From an uncultured Candidatus Peregrinibacteria bacterium (lineage in GTDB: Bacteria; Patescibacteriota; Gracilibacteria; Peribacterales; Peribacteraceae), in contig CAIKAD010000002.1 of the NCBI GenBank assembly GCA_903825315.1, forward strand, positions 62,001 to 126,000: a stretch of 64,000 bases of DNA, read 5' to 3'. Position 1 is the stretch's first letter. The number at the start of each line of letters is the position of its first letter. The position numbers were made by a program, and so were the translations under genes. Below the pieces are notes generated by a model. That model was not told the DNA's origin, made no database searches, and saw only the letters and a list, made by a program, of their open reading frames with translations. Of this stretch, positions 25,823 through 34,056 are shown piece by piece.

Positions 25823-27625
25823 ATGTCCAAACGCAAATGGATGCTTGGGCTCGCAGGAATACTCCTGGTTTTCTGGGCTCTCCGTAGTACTCCGGAACCC
25901 CTGATAGGCGTCGCTGTTGCGCACGCGCAGTCTATCCCAAACAACCCTCTGTCTCAGGTACTGAGCATGATGTTCGGCATCGTTAATATTGCCTGTGTCA
26001 TGCTGTATGCCGGCCTCTGGGTCATCGTGTGGATATTAGACATCCTCATGCGCCCCGAAATAGTCTTCGACCTTAGGAATGGCACGTCGGGGGAATTTAT
26101 GACGTTGCTCCACGACATGTGGATGTTCAGCCGAGACATCGTAAACCTAGCGTTTGTCTTCATCCTCATTGGCGGGGCTATTTACACTGTCGTAAAAGCC
26201 AACATGGAACTCGTGAAGAAAATGGCCCCCACCTTCGTACTGGCATTGGTGCTGGTCAACTTTTCCTGGTTCATACCCCAGGTCATCTTTGATGTCTCCA
26301 ACGTCCTTACCTTTACGGTCTATCAAATTCCGAGCATGTTCGGCACGGATGACTGCAGGGTAAAATTGGCAGATGGGACGACTGAAGAATGCAAAATTCC
26401 TGTAGACTTCAAATTTTTCGAACAAACGCGAGGTTTGACGAGTGGCGACGGAAGCTGGAACTGCCTGAAGGACATCGTCTGTTTTCAATCTGAACCGTAC
26501 AGCTCTGCAAAGACAAACGCCGATGTTCCCAAATCCATCCTTCTTCTCGGTGGTCTTGTTGTGAATTTTGCCCATCTCAAGGATTTTGCCAATCCGAACG
26601 TGATGACCGCCACACCACCCGGCTTGGCAGGCGCCATCATGCTGCTGGTGAAGATGATACTCATCGTCCTGGTCCACATCGCGCTGTTTTTTCCGCTTCT
26701 GGCGATGGCCTTTGCGTTTGCTGCGCGCATTCCCATCATCTGGCTCACCGTGGCCTTTATGCCGTTTGTGGCGCTCGGATATGTCCTTCAAGGGAAAATG
26801 GGTGAATTCGACCCCGTGGACAAGATCATGAAGTCTTTTCTCACATCCGTATTCCTTCCTGCGATGGTAGCCGTGCCGTTTGCCATCGGCTTTGTGATGA
26901 TTCGGCAGGGCATGAATGTCGATCCCGGTGCGTTCAATTTGCCTGCGGACAAGATGAATGCCATCGCCCTTCCCCTCTTCGCAAATATCGGAAGTCCCTG
27001 GGATATGTTGTGGATGGCTCTCTCCATTGGTGTCATGTGGGTGGGCGTTTTCGCTATTCTCAAGCGACAACAGATCACGTCAAGCATCACCGAAAGCATA
27101 AAGGGTGTTGGCCAGAGTCTCGGCAAGACGGCGCTTCAGGTTCCGCTCAGCGTTCCGCTGCCGTTTATGCCTAAGGGGCAGACTGCATTAGGCGGATATC
27201 GTCAGATGAAGAGTATGCAGCAGGTTCTCAGCGACACAGGAAACCTCAACAAAGCCTTCCAGGCAGGAAATAATAATTCTGGCGCCGCAGACCAGGCAGA
27301 CCACCTCAAGTCCCTTGTAGACAAACTGGATGATACGAAGAGAGGAAACATCCAAATGAAGATCAATACGAAGATCGATGCAGTTGCCGCAGCAAACCCC
27401 GCAGACCGGAACTCGCGCATAGAAGAACTGGTTCGTGAAGTGAAGAACAACTTTCAGGATGACAAACGTGTACAAGACATGAACAACGAGCCCGTCCTTC
27501 GCGGTCTCGGCAAAGCCTTCCCCCTCTTGAAGGACAAACTGGATAAGGCAATCGAGGAAAAACCAGCCGCACCGAGTACTCCAGCCCCACCTCCTCCTCC
27601 CCCGGGAGGACCAACTACACCCTGA
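25823..27625 (+). CDS. TrbL/VirB6-like polytopic membrane protein
   Basis: A 600-residue protein. A signal-like N-terminal helix is followed by about seven further TM helices (up to residue ~425), in the pattern of the TrbL/VirB6 inner-membrane channel components of type IV secretion systems. The region 170-235 is a soluble loop with four Cys residues. The C-terminal 170 residues are cytoplasmic, charged and partly coiled coil, ending in a proline-rich tail. The match to VirB6 is by topology only. The start is fixed by the promoter. It is followed after 15 bases by a soluble partner gene, likely in the same operon. VirB2-like pilins at 61995 and 62501 could belong to the same machine. Confidence 0.65.
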   Translation: MSKRKWMLGLAGILLVFWALRSTPEPLIGVAVAHAQSIPNNPLSQVLSMMFGIVNIACVMLYAGLWVIVWILDILMRPEIVFDLRNGTSGEFMTLLHDMWMFSRDIVNLAFVFILIGGAIYTVVKANMELVKKMAPTFVLALVLVNFSWFIPQVIFDVSNVLTFTVYQIPSMFGTDDCRVKLADGTTEECKIPVDFKFFEQTRGLTSGDGSWNCLKDIVCFQSEPYSSAKTNADVPKSILLLGGLVVNFAHLKDFANPNVMTATPPGLAGAIMLLVKMILIVLVHIALFFPLLAMAFAFAARIPIIWLTVAFMPFVALGYVLQGKMGEFDPVDKIMKSFLTSVFLPAMVAVPFAIGFVMIRQGMNVDPGAFNLPADKMNAIALPLFANIGSPWDMLWMALSIGVMWVGVFAILKRQQITSSITESIKGVGQSLGKTALQVPLSVPLPFMPKGQTALGGYRQMKSMQQVLSDTGNLNKAFQAGNNNSGAADQADHLKSLVDKLDDTKRGNIQMKINTKIDAVAAANPADRNSRIEELVREVKNNFQDDKRVQDMNNEPVLRGLGKAFPLLKDKLDKAIEEKPAAPSTPAPPPPPPGGPTTP

Positions 27626-27640
27626 TTCCGTCAGCTTCAG

Positions 27641-28855
27641 ATGACTTTTCCCCCGCTATCGCCGGAATTCCTTCCTTCGCCCGGCATGCCGGAAACGGAA
27701 AAACGGCGCCCGGAATCCCGTGATGCCATCAGGCGAGAAGCACAGAAGAATGTCGGCCTGGAGCTTATGGAGCAGGCATCCCGCATGCCTCCTTCCCCGC
27801 AGCGCGACGGACTCATGCGCGCAGCCATTCTCAAGCATTACCAACTGCACTATCCCGAGGCCGTTGCCGTCATGACGCGGCCGGACCACCAGGAATTCCT
27901 TCAGGGCGCCCCCAAGGATGATGTTCTGAACATGTGGGACAAGACCTCGGAAACATACGAAAAGGAATCCGGACTCGCGAAGGAGCGGAAAAGAGCCGTT
28001 GAATACATAACGAAGAAAGGCGAGATTGCAGATCCGGAACGCCCTTCCTTTAACCTCATCGACTTCGTCTCACTCATCAACGACGAGCTCGTAACGCTCG
28101 GAAACCTCCGCAGCCGTCCCGGCCTTTCTCTGGAGCAGTCCCAGGCCATCGCCCGGGAAAGCACGTATCTCAAAACCATGCTTTCCTGGTACAACATCCC
28201 GTCCAGCGACCAGATTCTCAAACGATTCGGGCTTTCTATGGAATCGAAGCCTGACGACAAACGCCAGTCGGTGAACAACGAAGTGAAAATGGTCGGGCGC
28301 GTACTGGTATCCATGGTGTCTGCGGGCATGGCACTCTATACGGCATTCACCGCCTGGATGATGGGGCGTCAGAACAAGGAGGGCGGCGATTACACCGCCA
28401 CTGCGCTCTGGGGAGCCATTGCGCTGGGGAATTCCTACTGGAAGAATCTCACGGAACCGCGTGCCCAGCAGGTCCTGCGGAATACGGAATTTCTTTCCCA
28501 GGACCGGTTTAGGAACTATCTCTCCCGGTTTAAACCTGGACAGCTTGGCAAGCCCATGGAAGCGCTCCTGGAAGAGAAGGACACCAATACACTGGCCAAA
28601 GACCTGATAGCCGAAAAAGGAGACACACGCTCGGAGGAACGTCGCAACCTGGCGCGTGAGCGCCTTACGGAGATCATTTCCGATGCGTCCGGCGATCCCC
28701 GCCTCGCCGAGGCAATGCTCCAGAATCCCCGGGATTTCGCCAGCTTTATCTTGCCGCAGCTCGAAGTGCGGAACGACGAGGATGCAAAGCAACTGACGCT
28801 CACCTGCATCAAAAAGCTAGCCGCACCGCCCCCGGCCATGTTCAAAAAGACGTGA
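27641..28855 (+). CDS. hypothetical protein, partner of the TrbL-like gene
   Basis: A 404-residue, mostly hydrophilic and helical protein. One moderately hydrophobic stretch (about 222-245, VGRVLVSMVSAGMALYTAF) followed by WMMG may be a membrane helix or buried helix, and a second weaker one follows at about 255-270. No domain is recognised. It starts 15 bases after the TrbL-like gene, which suggests translational coupling within one operon. It ends three bases before the convergent infB stop codon. Confidence 0.65.
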   Translation: MTFPPLSPEFLPSPGMPETEKRRPESRDAIRREAQKNVGLELMEQASRMPPSPQRDGLMRAAILKHYQLHYPEAVAVMTRPDHQEFLQGAPKDDVLNMWDKTSETYEKESGLAKERKRAVEYITKKGEIADPERPSFNLIDFVSLINDELVTLGNLRSRPGLSLEQSQAIARESTYLKTMLSWYNIPSSDQILKRFGLSMESKPDDKRQSVNNEVKMVGRVLVSMVSAGMALYTAFTAWMMGRQNKEGGDYTATALWGAIALGNSYWKNLTEPRAQQVLRNTEFLSQDRFRNYLSRFKPGQLGKPMEALLEEKDTNTLAKDLIAEKGDTRSEERRNLARERLTEIISDASGDPRLAEAMLQNPRDFASFILPQLEVRNDEDAKQLTLTCIKKLAAPPPAMFKKT

Positions 28856-28858
28856 GAA

Positions 28859-31123
28859 TCAGAGTGATTCCTTCTTCTTGAACTCCTTGCTGTACGCCTC
28901 CAATACGTCGCCTTCCTGCACGGGAAGCGCCATTTCTACGCGCATGCCGCACTCGCTCCCTTCCTTGGCTTCCTTGATGTCCTTGTCGACATGCTTGAGG
29001 GACAGTATGCGCCCCGTACCCACCGTCTTCCCGTCACGCTGGAGCCGGAATGGCACGCGCTTGAGGACACCATCGGTCACCTTGCCGCCGATGATCTGCT
29101 CGCTCTTCTTGCTAAAGAACACGCCGCGCACTTCCAGGTGCCCCAGGATTTTCTCTTCCTCCACCGGCTCCACCAGACCCTTGAGAAGCGCGTCTACTTC
29201 GTCCAGCAGTTCATAGAGGATGCGATGCTCACGCACCTGCACGCCTTCGCGCTCGGCTGTGCGCTGCACTTCCGGAGGAATCGCCACGTGGAACGCCATC
29301 ACGACGCCATCGCTCGCAGCGGCCATCATCACGTCGCTCTCGGTCACCGCTCCCACGCCCGCATGGATCACTTTAACGCCCACACCGCCCTCGCCCTGCA
29401 TCTTTCCCAAGGCATCGGCAATCGCCTCCATGGACCCCTGTGCATCCGCTTTGAGGACTACTTTGAGCTGCGTCACCTTTCCTTCCGTAAGGCGGCTCAC
29501 AAGATCGGCGAAGCTGCGCTTGCGCGAGCGTCCCGCCTGTTCCTGGAACCCCTCGAGGAGAACCTTGGCTTCGCGGTCGGAAGCCACGACCTGCAAAATG
29601 TCTCCCACGGCGGGAACCGTATCGAATCCCGAAACGCGGGCAGGACCGGAAGGCAACACTTCCTGAAGCCGATGGCCGGCATCATCCACCATCGTGCGGA
29701 TGCGCCCCATCGTCCCGCCGCAGACGAAGACATCGCCAACCCGCAGCGTGCCGGCGTTTACGATCACCGTTGCGAGCGGCCCAAGGGAAGAATCGAGATG
29801 GCTTTCGATAATGGTGGCAACGGCAGAACGCTTGGAGTTGGCTTTGAATTCTTTCAATTCCGAAATGAGGAGGATGTGGTCCAAAACATCGTTGATGCCC
29901 TGCTTGGTGACGGTAGAGGTGGGGATGACGGGAATGGTTCCTCCCCATTCTTCGGGCTGCAGACCTTGTGCCGCTAGTTCGCCTTTGACGCGCTCCAGGT
30001 CGGCCCGCTCTTTATCCACCTTACTGAGAACTGCAATGATGGGGACATCGGCATCCTTGGCGTGGTTGATGGCTTCGATGGTCGTAGCCTTAACCCCTTC
30101 CTCCGCGGAAACAACGAGAATGACGATATCCGTCACCTGTGCCCCGCGCGCGCGCATGGCCGTAAACGCCTCGTGGCCCGGCGTGTCGAGGAAGGTGATC
30201 TTTTTGGGTTCCGACGATCCAGCCATCACATGCTCCACCTGGTAGGCGCCGATATGTTGCGTTATGCCTCCCGCCTCCTGCGACACCACGTTCGTCTGAC
30301 GGATAACGTCCAAAAGCGCAGTCTTTCCGTGGTCCACGTGGCCCATCACCACCACCACAGGCGGACGAGGATAGAGATTCTCCGGTTCGTCCTTGATGAG
30401 TTCTTCCAGGTTGCGGCTAAAGAGGTCTTCAGCACGCGCCGCTCGTTGTTCGCGCTGAACATTGAGCCCCAACTCCGCCGCCACAATCGCAGCCGTCTCG
30501 AAGTCGATGGACTGCGTAATGGTGGCGAGGACTCCGTTCTTCATGAGCGCCTGAATCACTTTGGGCACCTGCACACCAAGCTTCTCCGAGAGTTCTTTGA
30601 CCGAGATGGAATCGGGCAGCGAAACCATCCCTTCTTTCTTCTTTATTTGCTGTTGCACGTCCGTGGACGGCGCCTTGGTCTTGGCATTCCGCTCCTGCGC
30701 CTTCTGCTCGCGCAGCCGCTCCTCCTTTTCCTCCTTCGTGAGCTTGTCGATCTTCTGTTCCTGCCGCTGGATCGCCTCCTTGGGAACATCTTCCAGCGTG
30801 AGCTTACGCAAAACATTGAGCGCCTCGGCATGTGTGGGCGACTCGTCGCGCGATGTCACGGGTAACGTGGCTTGTGGCACAGTCTCCGTCGCCTGTTCCG
30901 CACCCTCCTCCTTCTCCTCTTCCTCCGTCACATCCTGGAATCCCACGGAATCCGCATCCACTTTGAGATTGTATTTGTTGGCCAGGAACCGAATGATTCC
31001 CTTTGCCATTGTCTCCGGCACCTCGCGATCCGTCGGCTTCACGCCAAAGTTGACCTGCATCAGCTCTTTGCGGAGCTGCTGCCCGGTCATGCCCAATGCT
31101 TTTGCCACCTGCACGAGGCGCAT
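28859..31123 (-). CDS. infB: translation initiation factor IF-2
   Basis: A GTPase that places initiator tRNA on the ribosome. An N-terminal IF2N-like helix-turn domain (1-55), a charged linker, a second IF2N domain (about 165-220), then the G domain: G1 GHVDHGKT (261-268), G3 DTPGH (313-317). The G4 motif reads SKVD (367-370) in place of the almost universal NKxD, and G5 is PTSTVTKQ. Domains II-IV follow, ending in the C2 fMet-tRNA-binding region. The size of 754 residues is normal. The atypical G4 Asn-to-Ser change is notable because that Asn reads the guanine base. Confidence 0.95.
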   Translation of the reverse strand: MRLVQVAKALGMTGQQLRKELMQVNFGVKPTDREVPETMAKGIIRFLANKYNLKVDADSVGFQDVTEEEEKEEGAEQATETVPQATLPVTSRDESPTHAEALNVLRKLTLEDVPKEAIQRQEQKIDKLTKEEKEERLREQKAQERNAKTKAPSTDVQQQIKKKEGMVSLPDSISVKELSEKLGVQVPKVIQALMKNGVLATITQSIDFETAAIVAAELGLNVQREQRAARAEDLFSRNLEELIKDEPENLYPRPPVVVVMGHVDHGKTALLDVIRQTNVVSQEAGGITQHIGAYQVEHVMAGSSEPKKITFLDTPGHEAFTAMRARGAQVTDIVILVVSAEEGVKATTIEAINHAKDADVPIIAVLSKVDKERADLERVKGELAAQGLQPEEWGGTIPVIPTSTVTKQGINDVLDHILLISELKEFKANSKRSAVATIIESHLDSSLGPLATVIVNAGTLRVGDVFVCGGTMGRIRTMVDDAGHRLQEVLPSGPARVSGFDTVPAVGDILQVVASDREAKVLLEGFQEQAGRSRKRSFADLVSRLTEGKVTQLKVVLKADAQGSMEAIADALGKMQGEGGVGVKVIHAGVGAVTESDVMMAAASDGVVMAFHVAIPPEVQRTAEREGVQVREHRILYELLDEVDALLKGLVEPVEEEKILGHLEVRGVFFSKKSEQIIGGKVTDGVLKRVPFRLQRDGKTVGTGRILSLKHVDKDIKEAKEGSECGMRVEMALPVQEGDVLEAYSKEFKKKESL

Positions 31124-31248
31124 GGAATTAGGGGAAAATGCCGCGGGAAGTGTATCAGAGCGTAATCTCTATCGAAAGGAGAAACTGACAGATTCCCACA
31201 TTCTAGAAGATGCCAACTCTGGCGTCCGTTCACACTCCGGTAAATGCC

Positions 31249-32601
31249 TCACGCTCCGGTCGTACCATTCCCCTCCGTTAAGGCTTCCACAATGTCCTTC
31301 TCCTTCTTCGCCTTCTGTTCCGCGTGCTGCGTATCGATCTTGGGTGAAGCAAGTGACGATCGAGGTGGTGCGGCATACGTACCACCGGCCAGCCTGCCCT
31401 CCGTACCATGAGCCAAGAAGGGCGGAAGCTGATCACTCTCTTCCTTCTGCCGTTCCATACCTTCCTTGAGGCGCCGGATACATTCGAGAACCTGCAACTG
31501 AAAATTGGAGAACCCGCGTGCGCGGAATCCCGCCGCTCGCGCATGGCCGCCGCCGCCAAACGTCTCCGCCGCGAGCCGGGAGGCATCGATAGCGAGTGAC
31601 GACCGCATGCTCGCTTTAAGCGCACCCTCATCCGTCTGTGTAAAGAGAACGTACGCGTCGGCATCTGGGATGGTGGAGATGAGCTCGTCGAGAATGCCGT
31701 GTGTTTCGGGAGCCGCCGCCCCCATTTCCTGCAGGTCCTCGCGGCTCACGGCGGACCACACAATGCGCGCTGCCGGATCCATCTGGATGCGGTTGAGCGC
31801 CCGGCCCCAGATTTTGAGCGTGGAGAGCGGCTTTGTTTTGTAGATGTGCTGGATGATCTCCTGCTGTCGCGCGCCCCGCTCCAAAAGTTCCGCAGCCACT
31901 TCCAGCGATCGCGGCGTAGTATTGGGATTCTGAAAGCTGCGCGTATCGGTGATGAGCCCCGTGAGGAGAAGAGTGGCCATGTCCGGCGTCATCTTCTCGC
32001 GCCACTCCGGCACTTGCGCGAACCAGTGATAGAGCACTTCGGTGGCGCTTGCAGACGTAGGATCGATGAGATGGATCTGCCCGAAGCGCGTATTGCTGAT
32101 GTGATGGTCGATATTGAGAATGGGCGTCTCGGAAAAGAGATCGACGTGATCGGTGTAGAGGGAACCGAGCAGCGCCACGTCAGCCGTATCCACCACCACG
32201 ATGAGGTCATAGCGCTTGTCCCCTTCCCCAAAAGAAAGGGCCGAGCTCTTCACCTTCCCCTTCTTGGGCACCACGATGATATTCACGCGCTTGTCCTCCA
32301 CGGTGTAGCGGAGCTTGTCGATCTCCACCCCCTCGTCCATGTTCACCGTGATGATAAAATTCTGGCTCTCGGCGATCTCCCGCTCGAGGCGGTCGTACCC
32401 CGGGAGAAACTTGAGGGAGTCGGGCGGGGTATCTGGGCAAATTACCGTCACATCCTTCCCGATCGCCCGGAACATTTCGTAGCACGCGAGCGCGCTGGAA
32501 AGGCCATCCGGATCCACGTTGGCATGCGGAACCACCAGAATGCGCTGGTGGCTCGTTACCGCTTGGAGGGCTGCCGCTACGTGGCTTGGGGATAAGCTCA
32601 T
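31249..32601 (-). CDS. DHH/DHHA1 phosphoesterase (NrnA/RecJ-like)
   Basis: A 450-residue manganese-dependent phosphoesterase, probably a nanoRNase, pAp phosphatase or cyclic-dinucleotide hydrolase. The N-terminal motif PHANVDPDGLSSA (about 25-37) is the HxNPDGDA variant, the DHH signature is NIDHHISN (about 168-175), and the C-terminal DHHA1 domain has GGGGHARAAGF. A Lys/Glu/Pro-rich tail of about 70 residues is additional. TTGCAT, 17 bases, TATAAT lies upstream, leaving an untranslated leader of only about seven bases. It is followed by infB on the same strand. Confidence 0.85.
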   Translation of the reverse strand: MSLSPSHVAAALQAVTSHQRILVVPHANVDPDGLSSALACYEMFRAIGKDVTVICPDTPPDSLKFLPGYDRLEREIAESQNFIITVNMDEGVEIDKLRYTVEDKRVNIIVVPKKGKVKSSALSFGEGDKRYDLIVVVDTADVALLGSLYTDHVDLFSETPILNIDHHISNTRFGQIHLIDPTSASATEVLYHWFAQVPEWREKMTPDMATLLLTGLITDTRSFQNPNTTPRSLEVAAELLERGARQQEIIQHIYKTKPLSTLKIWGRALNRIQMDPAARIVWSAVSREDLQEMGAAAPETHGILDELISTIPDADAYVLFTQTDEGALKASMRSSLAIDASRLAAETFGGGGHARAAGFRARGFSNFQLQVLECIRRLKEGMERQKEESDQLPPFLAHGTEGRLAGGTYAAPPRSSLASPKIDTQHAEQKAKKEKDIVEALTEGNGTTGA

Positions 32602-32660
32602 GTGTAACAGTATATTATATCATAATTGTCATATTTATGCAACTCTTGAACGAGGAATGA

Positions 32661-32945
32661 ATGACCAAATTCCCATCACCTTTAAAAGGGACCTATGGAA
32701 GCACAAGTCCATGCCCAAACCAAGGCATTTCTCGCCGCCTTACTCTCGCTATCCGTCAGATCAATGTGCAGCTGCCCTCCTGTTCCGGCTCTACGAAACC
32801 GTATGGGGAAAGATTGGCACATCTGTATGGAACAGGTACTGTGATTTTGATGGTGACCCTTTTCAAGAATGCCCTCATCGCCTTTGGCGCCTCTGCACTC
32901 ACTATTGCAGTAGGCTTCGCCATGTTCATACGGATATCCCCCTGA
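32661..32945 (+). CDS. possible small membrane protein
   Basis: The best-looking frame in the 640-base gap between the DHH gene and tRNA-Pro. The 94-residue product has one convincing C-terminal TM helix (about 67-90, ALIAFGASALTIAVGFAMF), but the first 40 residues look non-coding. An overlapping frame beginning at an ATG at 32694 behind AAAAGGGA gives a plausible start (MEAQVHAQTKAFLAALLSL) that would need a frameshift to reach the TM part, so this may be a decayed gene. Confidence 0.3.
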   Translation: MTKFPSPLKGTYGSTSPCPNQGISRRLTLAIRQINVQLPSCSGSTKPYGERLAHLYGTGTVILMVTLFKNALIAFGASALTIAVGFAMFIRISP

Positions 32946-33136
32946 GAGGGAGAGAAAGATGCACCAGTGGGACGGGCGTTTTTAAATTCCCGGTTTACGT
33001 AACCCCTTCCGCTCCCCACTGCGACTCCCTATACTCCTCGCACCGGGAGGTAGCTCCCACCTCCGCTCTCTTGAGCTGCGGTGGGTAAACAGTTGGCTTC
33101 GAACTTCGGAACTCCCGAATCTATCATTGTCATCCA
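32946..33136. other. non-coding gap with small hairpins
   Basis: No convincing gene. Short palindromes are visible: GGGAG/CTCCC around GTAG (near 33045-33058) and CCCACC/GGTGGG just after (to about 33088). They do not match tmRNA, RNase P or SRP RNA motifs that I can recognise. An unassigned structured RNA is possible. Confidence 0.3.
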
Positions 33137-33210
33137 TCGGGACGTAGCTCAGTTGGGTCAAGGATCCGTTTACGGATCCGAGCAATCAAAAGACCTCTTG
33201 CAGCAAGCGC
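33137..33210 (+). pseudogene. tRNA-Pro 5' fragment joined to an inverted copy of its anticodon arm
   Basis: Bases 33137-33156 repeat exactly the first 20 bases around the start of the tRNA-Pro gene (33241-33260), covering acceptor and D-stem. The D-loop position then carries a perfect hairpin GGATCCG-TTTA-CGGATCC (33162-33179) closed by GCTC/GAGC. After it, 33192-33210 is the reverse complement of the tRNA-Pro anticodon arm (33266-33290) lacking six loop bases. It cannot form a functional tRNA. Confidence 0.7.
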
Positions 33211-33241
33211 TTCCCGAGGATTCGATTATTATCACCATCGT

Positions 33242-33318
33242 CGGGACGTAGCTCAGTTGGCTAGAGCGCTTGCATGGGGTGCAAGAGGTCGCTGGTTCAA
33301 GTCCAGTCGTCCCGACCA
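33242..33318 (+). tRNA. tRNA-Pro, anticodon GGG
   Basis: 77 bases with encoded CCA. Acceptor CGGGACG pairs with CGTCCCG, D-stem GCTC/GAGC, anticodon stem CTTGCA/TGCAAG with loop TGGGGTG giving anticodon GGG, T-arm CTGGTTCAAGTCCAG. All cloverleaf elements are intact. A hypothetical gene begins 20 bases downstream. Confidence 0.95.
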
Positions 33319-33337
33319 GATTTTCCCTTCAATTACT

Positions 33338-33730
33338 ATGGAACAGCATCACAACGGAGATGCGTGTGCCCTCTTCGGCGACAAGGAATCCTTAGCACAA
33401 AGAATTGTTTCACAATTGGGCAGCGTCCAGACCATGCAAACAGCATTGCGCCTTCATGGAAATGATCCTGTAAACACCGTCGCGTCGTTCACACGCAATG
33501 AAATACTGAACCTGTGTCTGGAAGCAGGTATCTCCATTCAACAGCTCACGGGACCCGTTCAATGGGCTTCCGTTGAGAATAAAGCTGAATGGGAAAAACG
33601 CGCAGCTACACATGTACACATTGTCGATACGGTTTCTCTCGGTGATGCTATCGCGATGACGGAAGTTCCCATGCATCCGGACGTCGTCGGCGACTTCGGC
33701 AAGCGCCTCCCCCCACAATATGAATCATGA
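33338..33730 (+). CDS. hypothetical protein
   Basis: A 130-residue soluble protein with no recognised domain, rich in short helices (LAQRIVSQLGSVQTMQTALRL; FTRNEILNLCLEAGISI). The frame extends back through the tRNA, but that part only translates tRNA sequence, so the ATG at 33338 is used. It overlaps the next gene by 11 bases, which suggests translational coupling and a common role. Confidence 0.6.
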   Translation: MEQHHNGDACALFGDKESLAQRIVSQLGSVQTMQTALRLHGNDPVNTVASFTRNEILNLCLEAGISIQQLTGPVQWASVENKAEWEKRAATHVHIVDTVSLGDAIAMTEVPMHPDVVGDFGKRLPPQYES

Positions 33731-33971
33731 AGAAACAATCCTGAGTATCCTCGACCGCAACGCCCGCGTGGAGCAGGAGAAAGCCTGGGAAGTGAGCTGG
33801 ACGCGACGTTTGACGATTCTGATCATGACCTACGCCTTCGCGGTGCTCTTTCTCTGGTCTATCCATATTTCGCTGCCCTACATTCAAGCGCTCGTTCCCA
33901 CACTTGGGTACCTGCTCTCCACACTATCGATCCCGTGGGTGAAGAAGTGGTGGATGTCGAAGGTGAAATAG
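33720..33971 (+). CDS. small membrane protein, two TM segments
   Basis: An 83-residue protein: a charged cytoplasmic N-terminus with WEVSWTRR, a TM helix (about 31-50), a short loop with a Pro, then a hydrophobic hairpin (about 55-75) and a basic Trp-rich end. I have the impression that similar small proteins occur in other CPR genomes, but the function is unknown. It overlaps the preceding gene. Its stop codon lies inside the left arm of the palindrome at 33968. Confidence 0.65.
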   Translation: MNHEETILSILDRNARVEQEKAWEVSWTRRLTILIMTYAFAVLFLWSIHISLPYIQALVPTLGYLLSTLSIPWVKKWWMSKVK

Positions 33972-34049
33972 CCAAAGATCCAAAATCCAATTCCCAAAAC
34001 AATTCTGAAGATGACCGTTTTGATCATTGCTCAATTGACCATTGGCTAT
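33968..34049. repeat. heptad-word palindrome (CCAATGA family)
   Basis: Arms 33968-34000 and 34017-34049, 22 of 33 positions matching as inverted repeats, loop 16 bases. Degenerate 7-base CCAANNN words run through each arm. It fills the gap between a plus-strand gene and the convergent enolase gene, seven bases from the enolase stop codon, so here it could act as a two-way terminator although no U tract is present. Confidence 0.7.
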
Positions 34050-34056
34050 TCATCCG

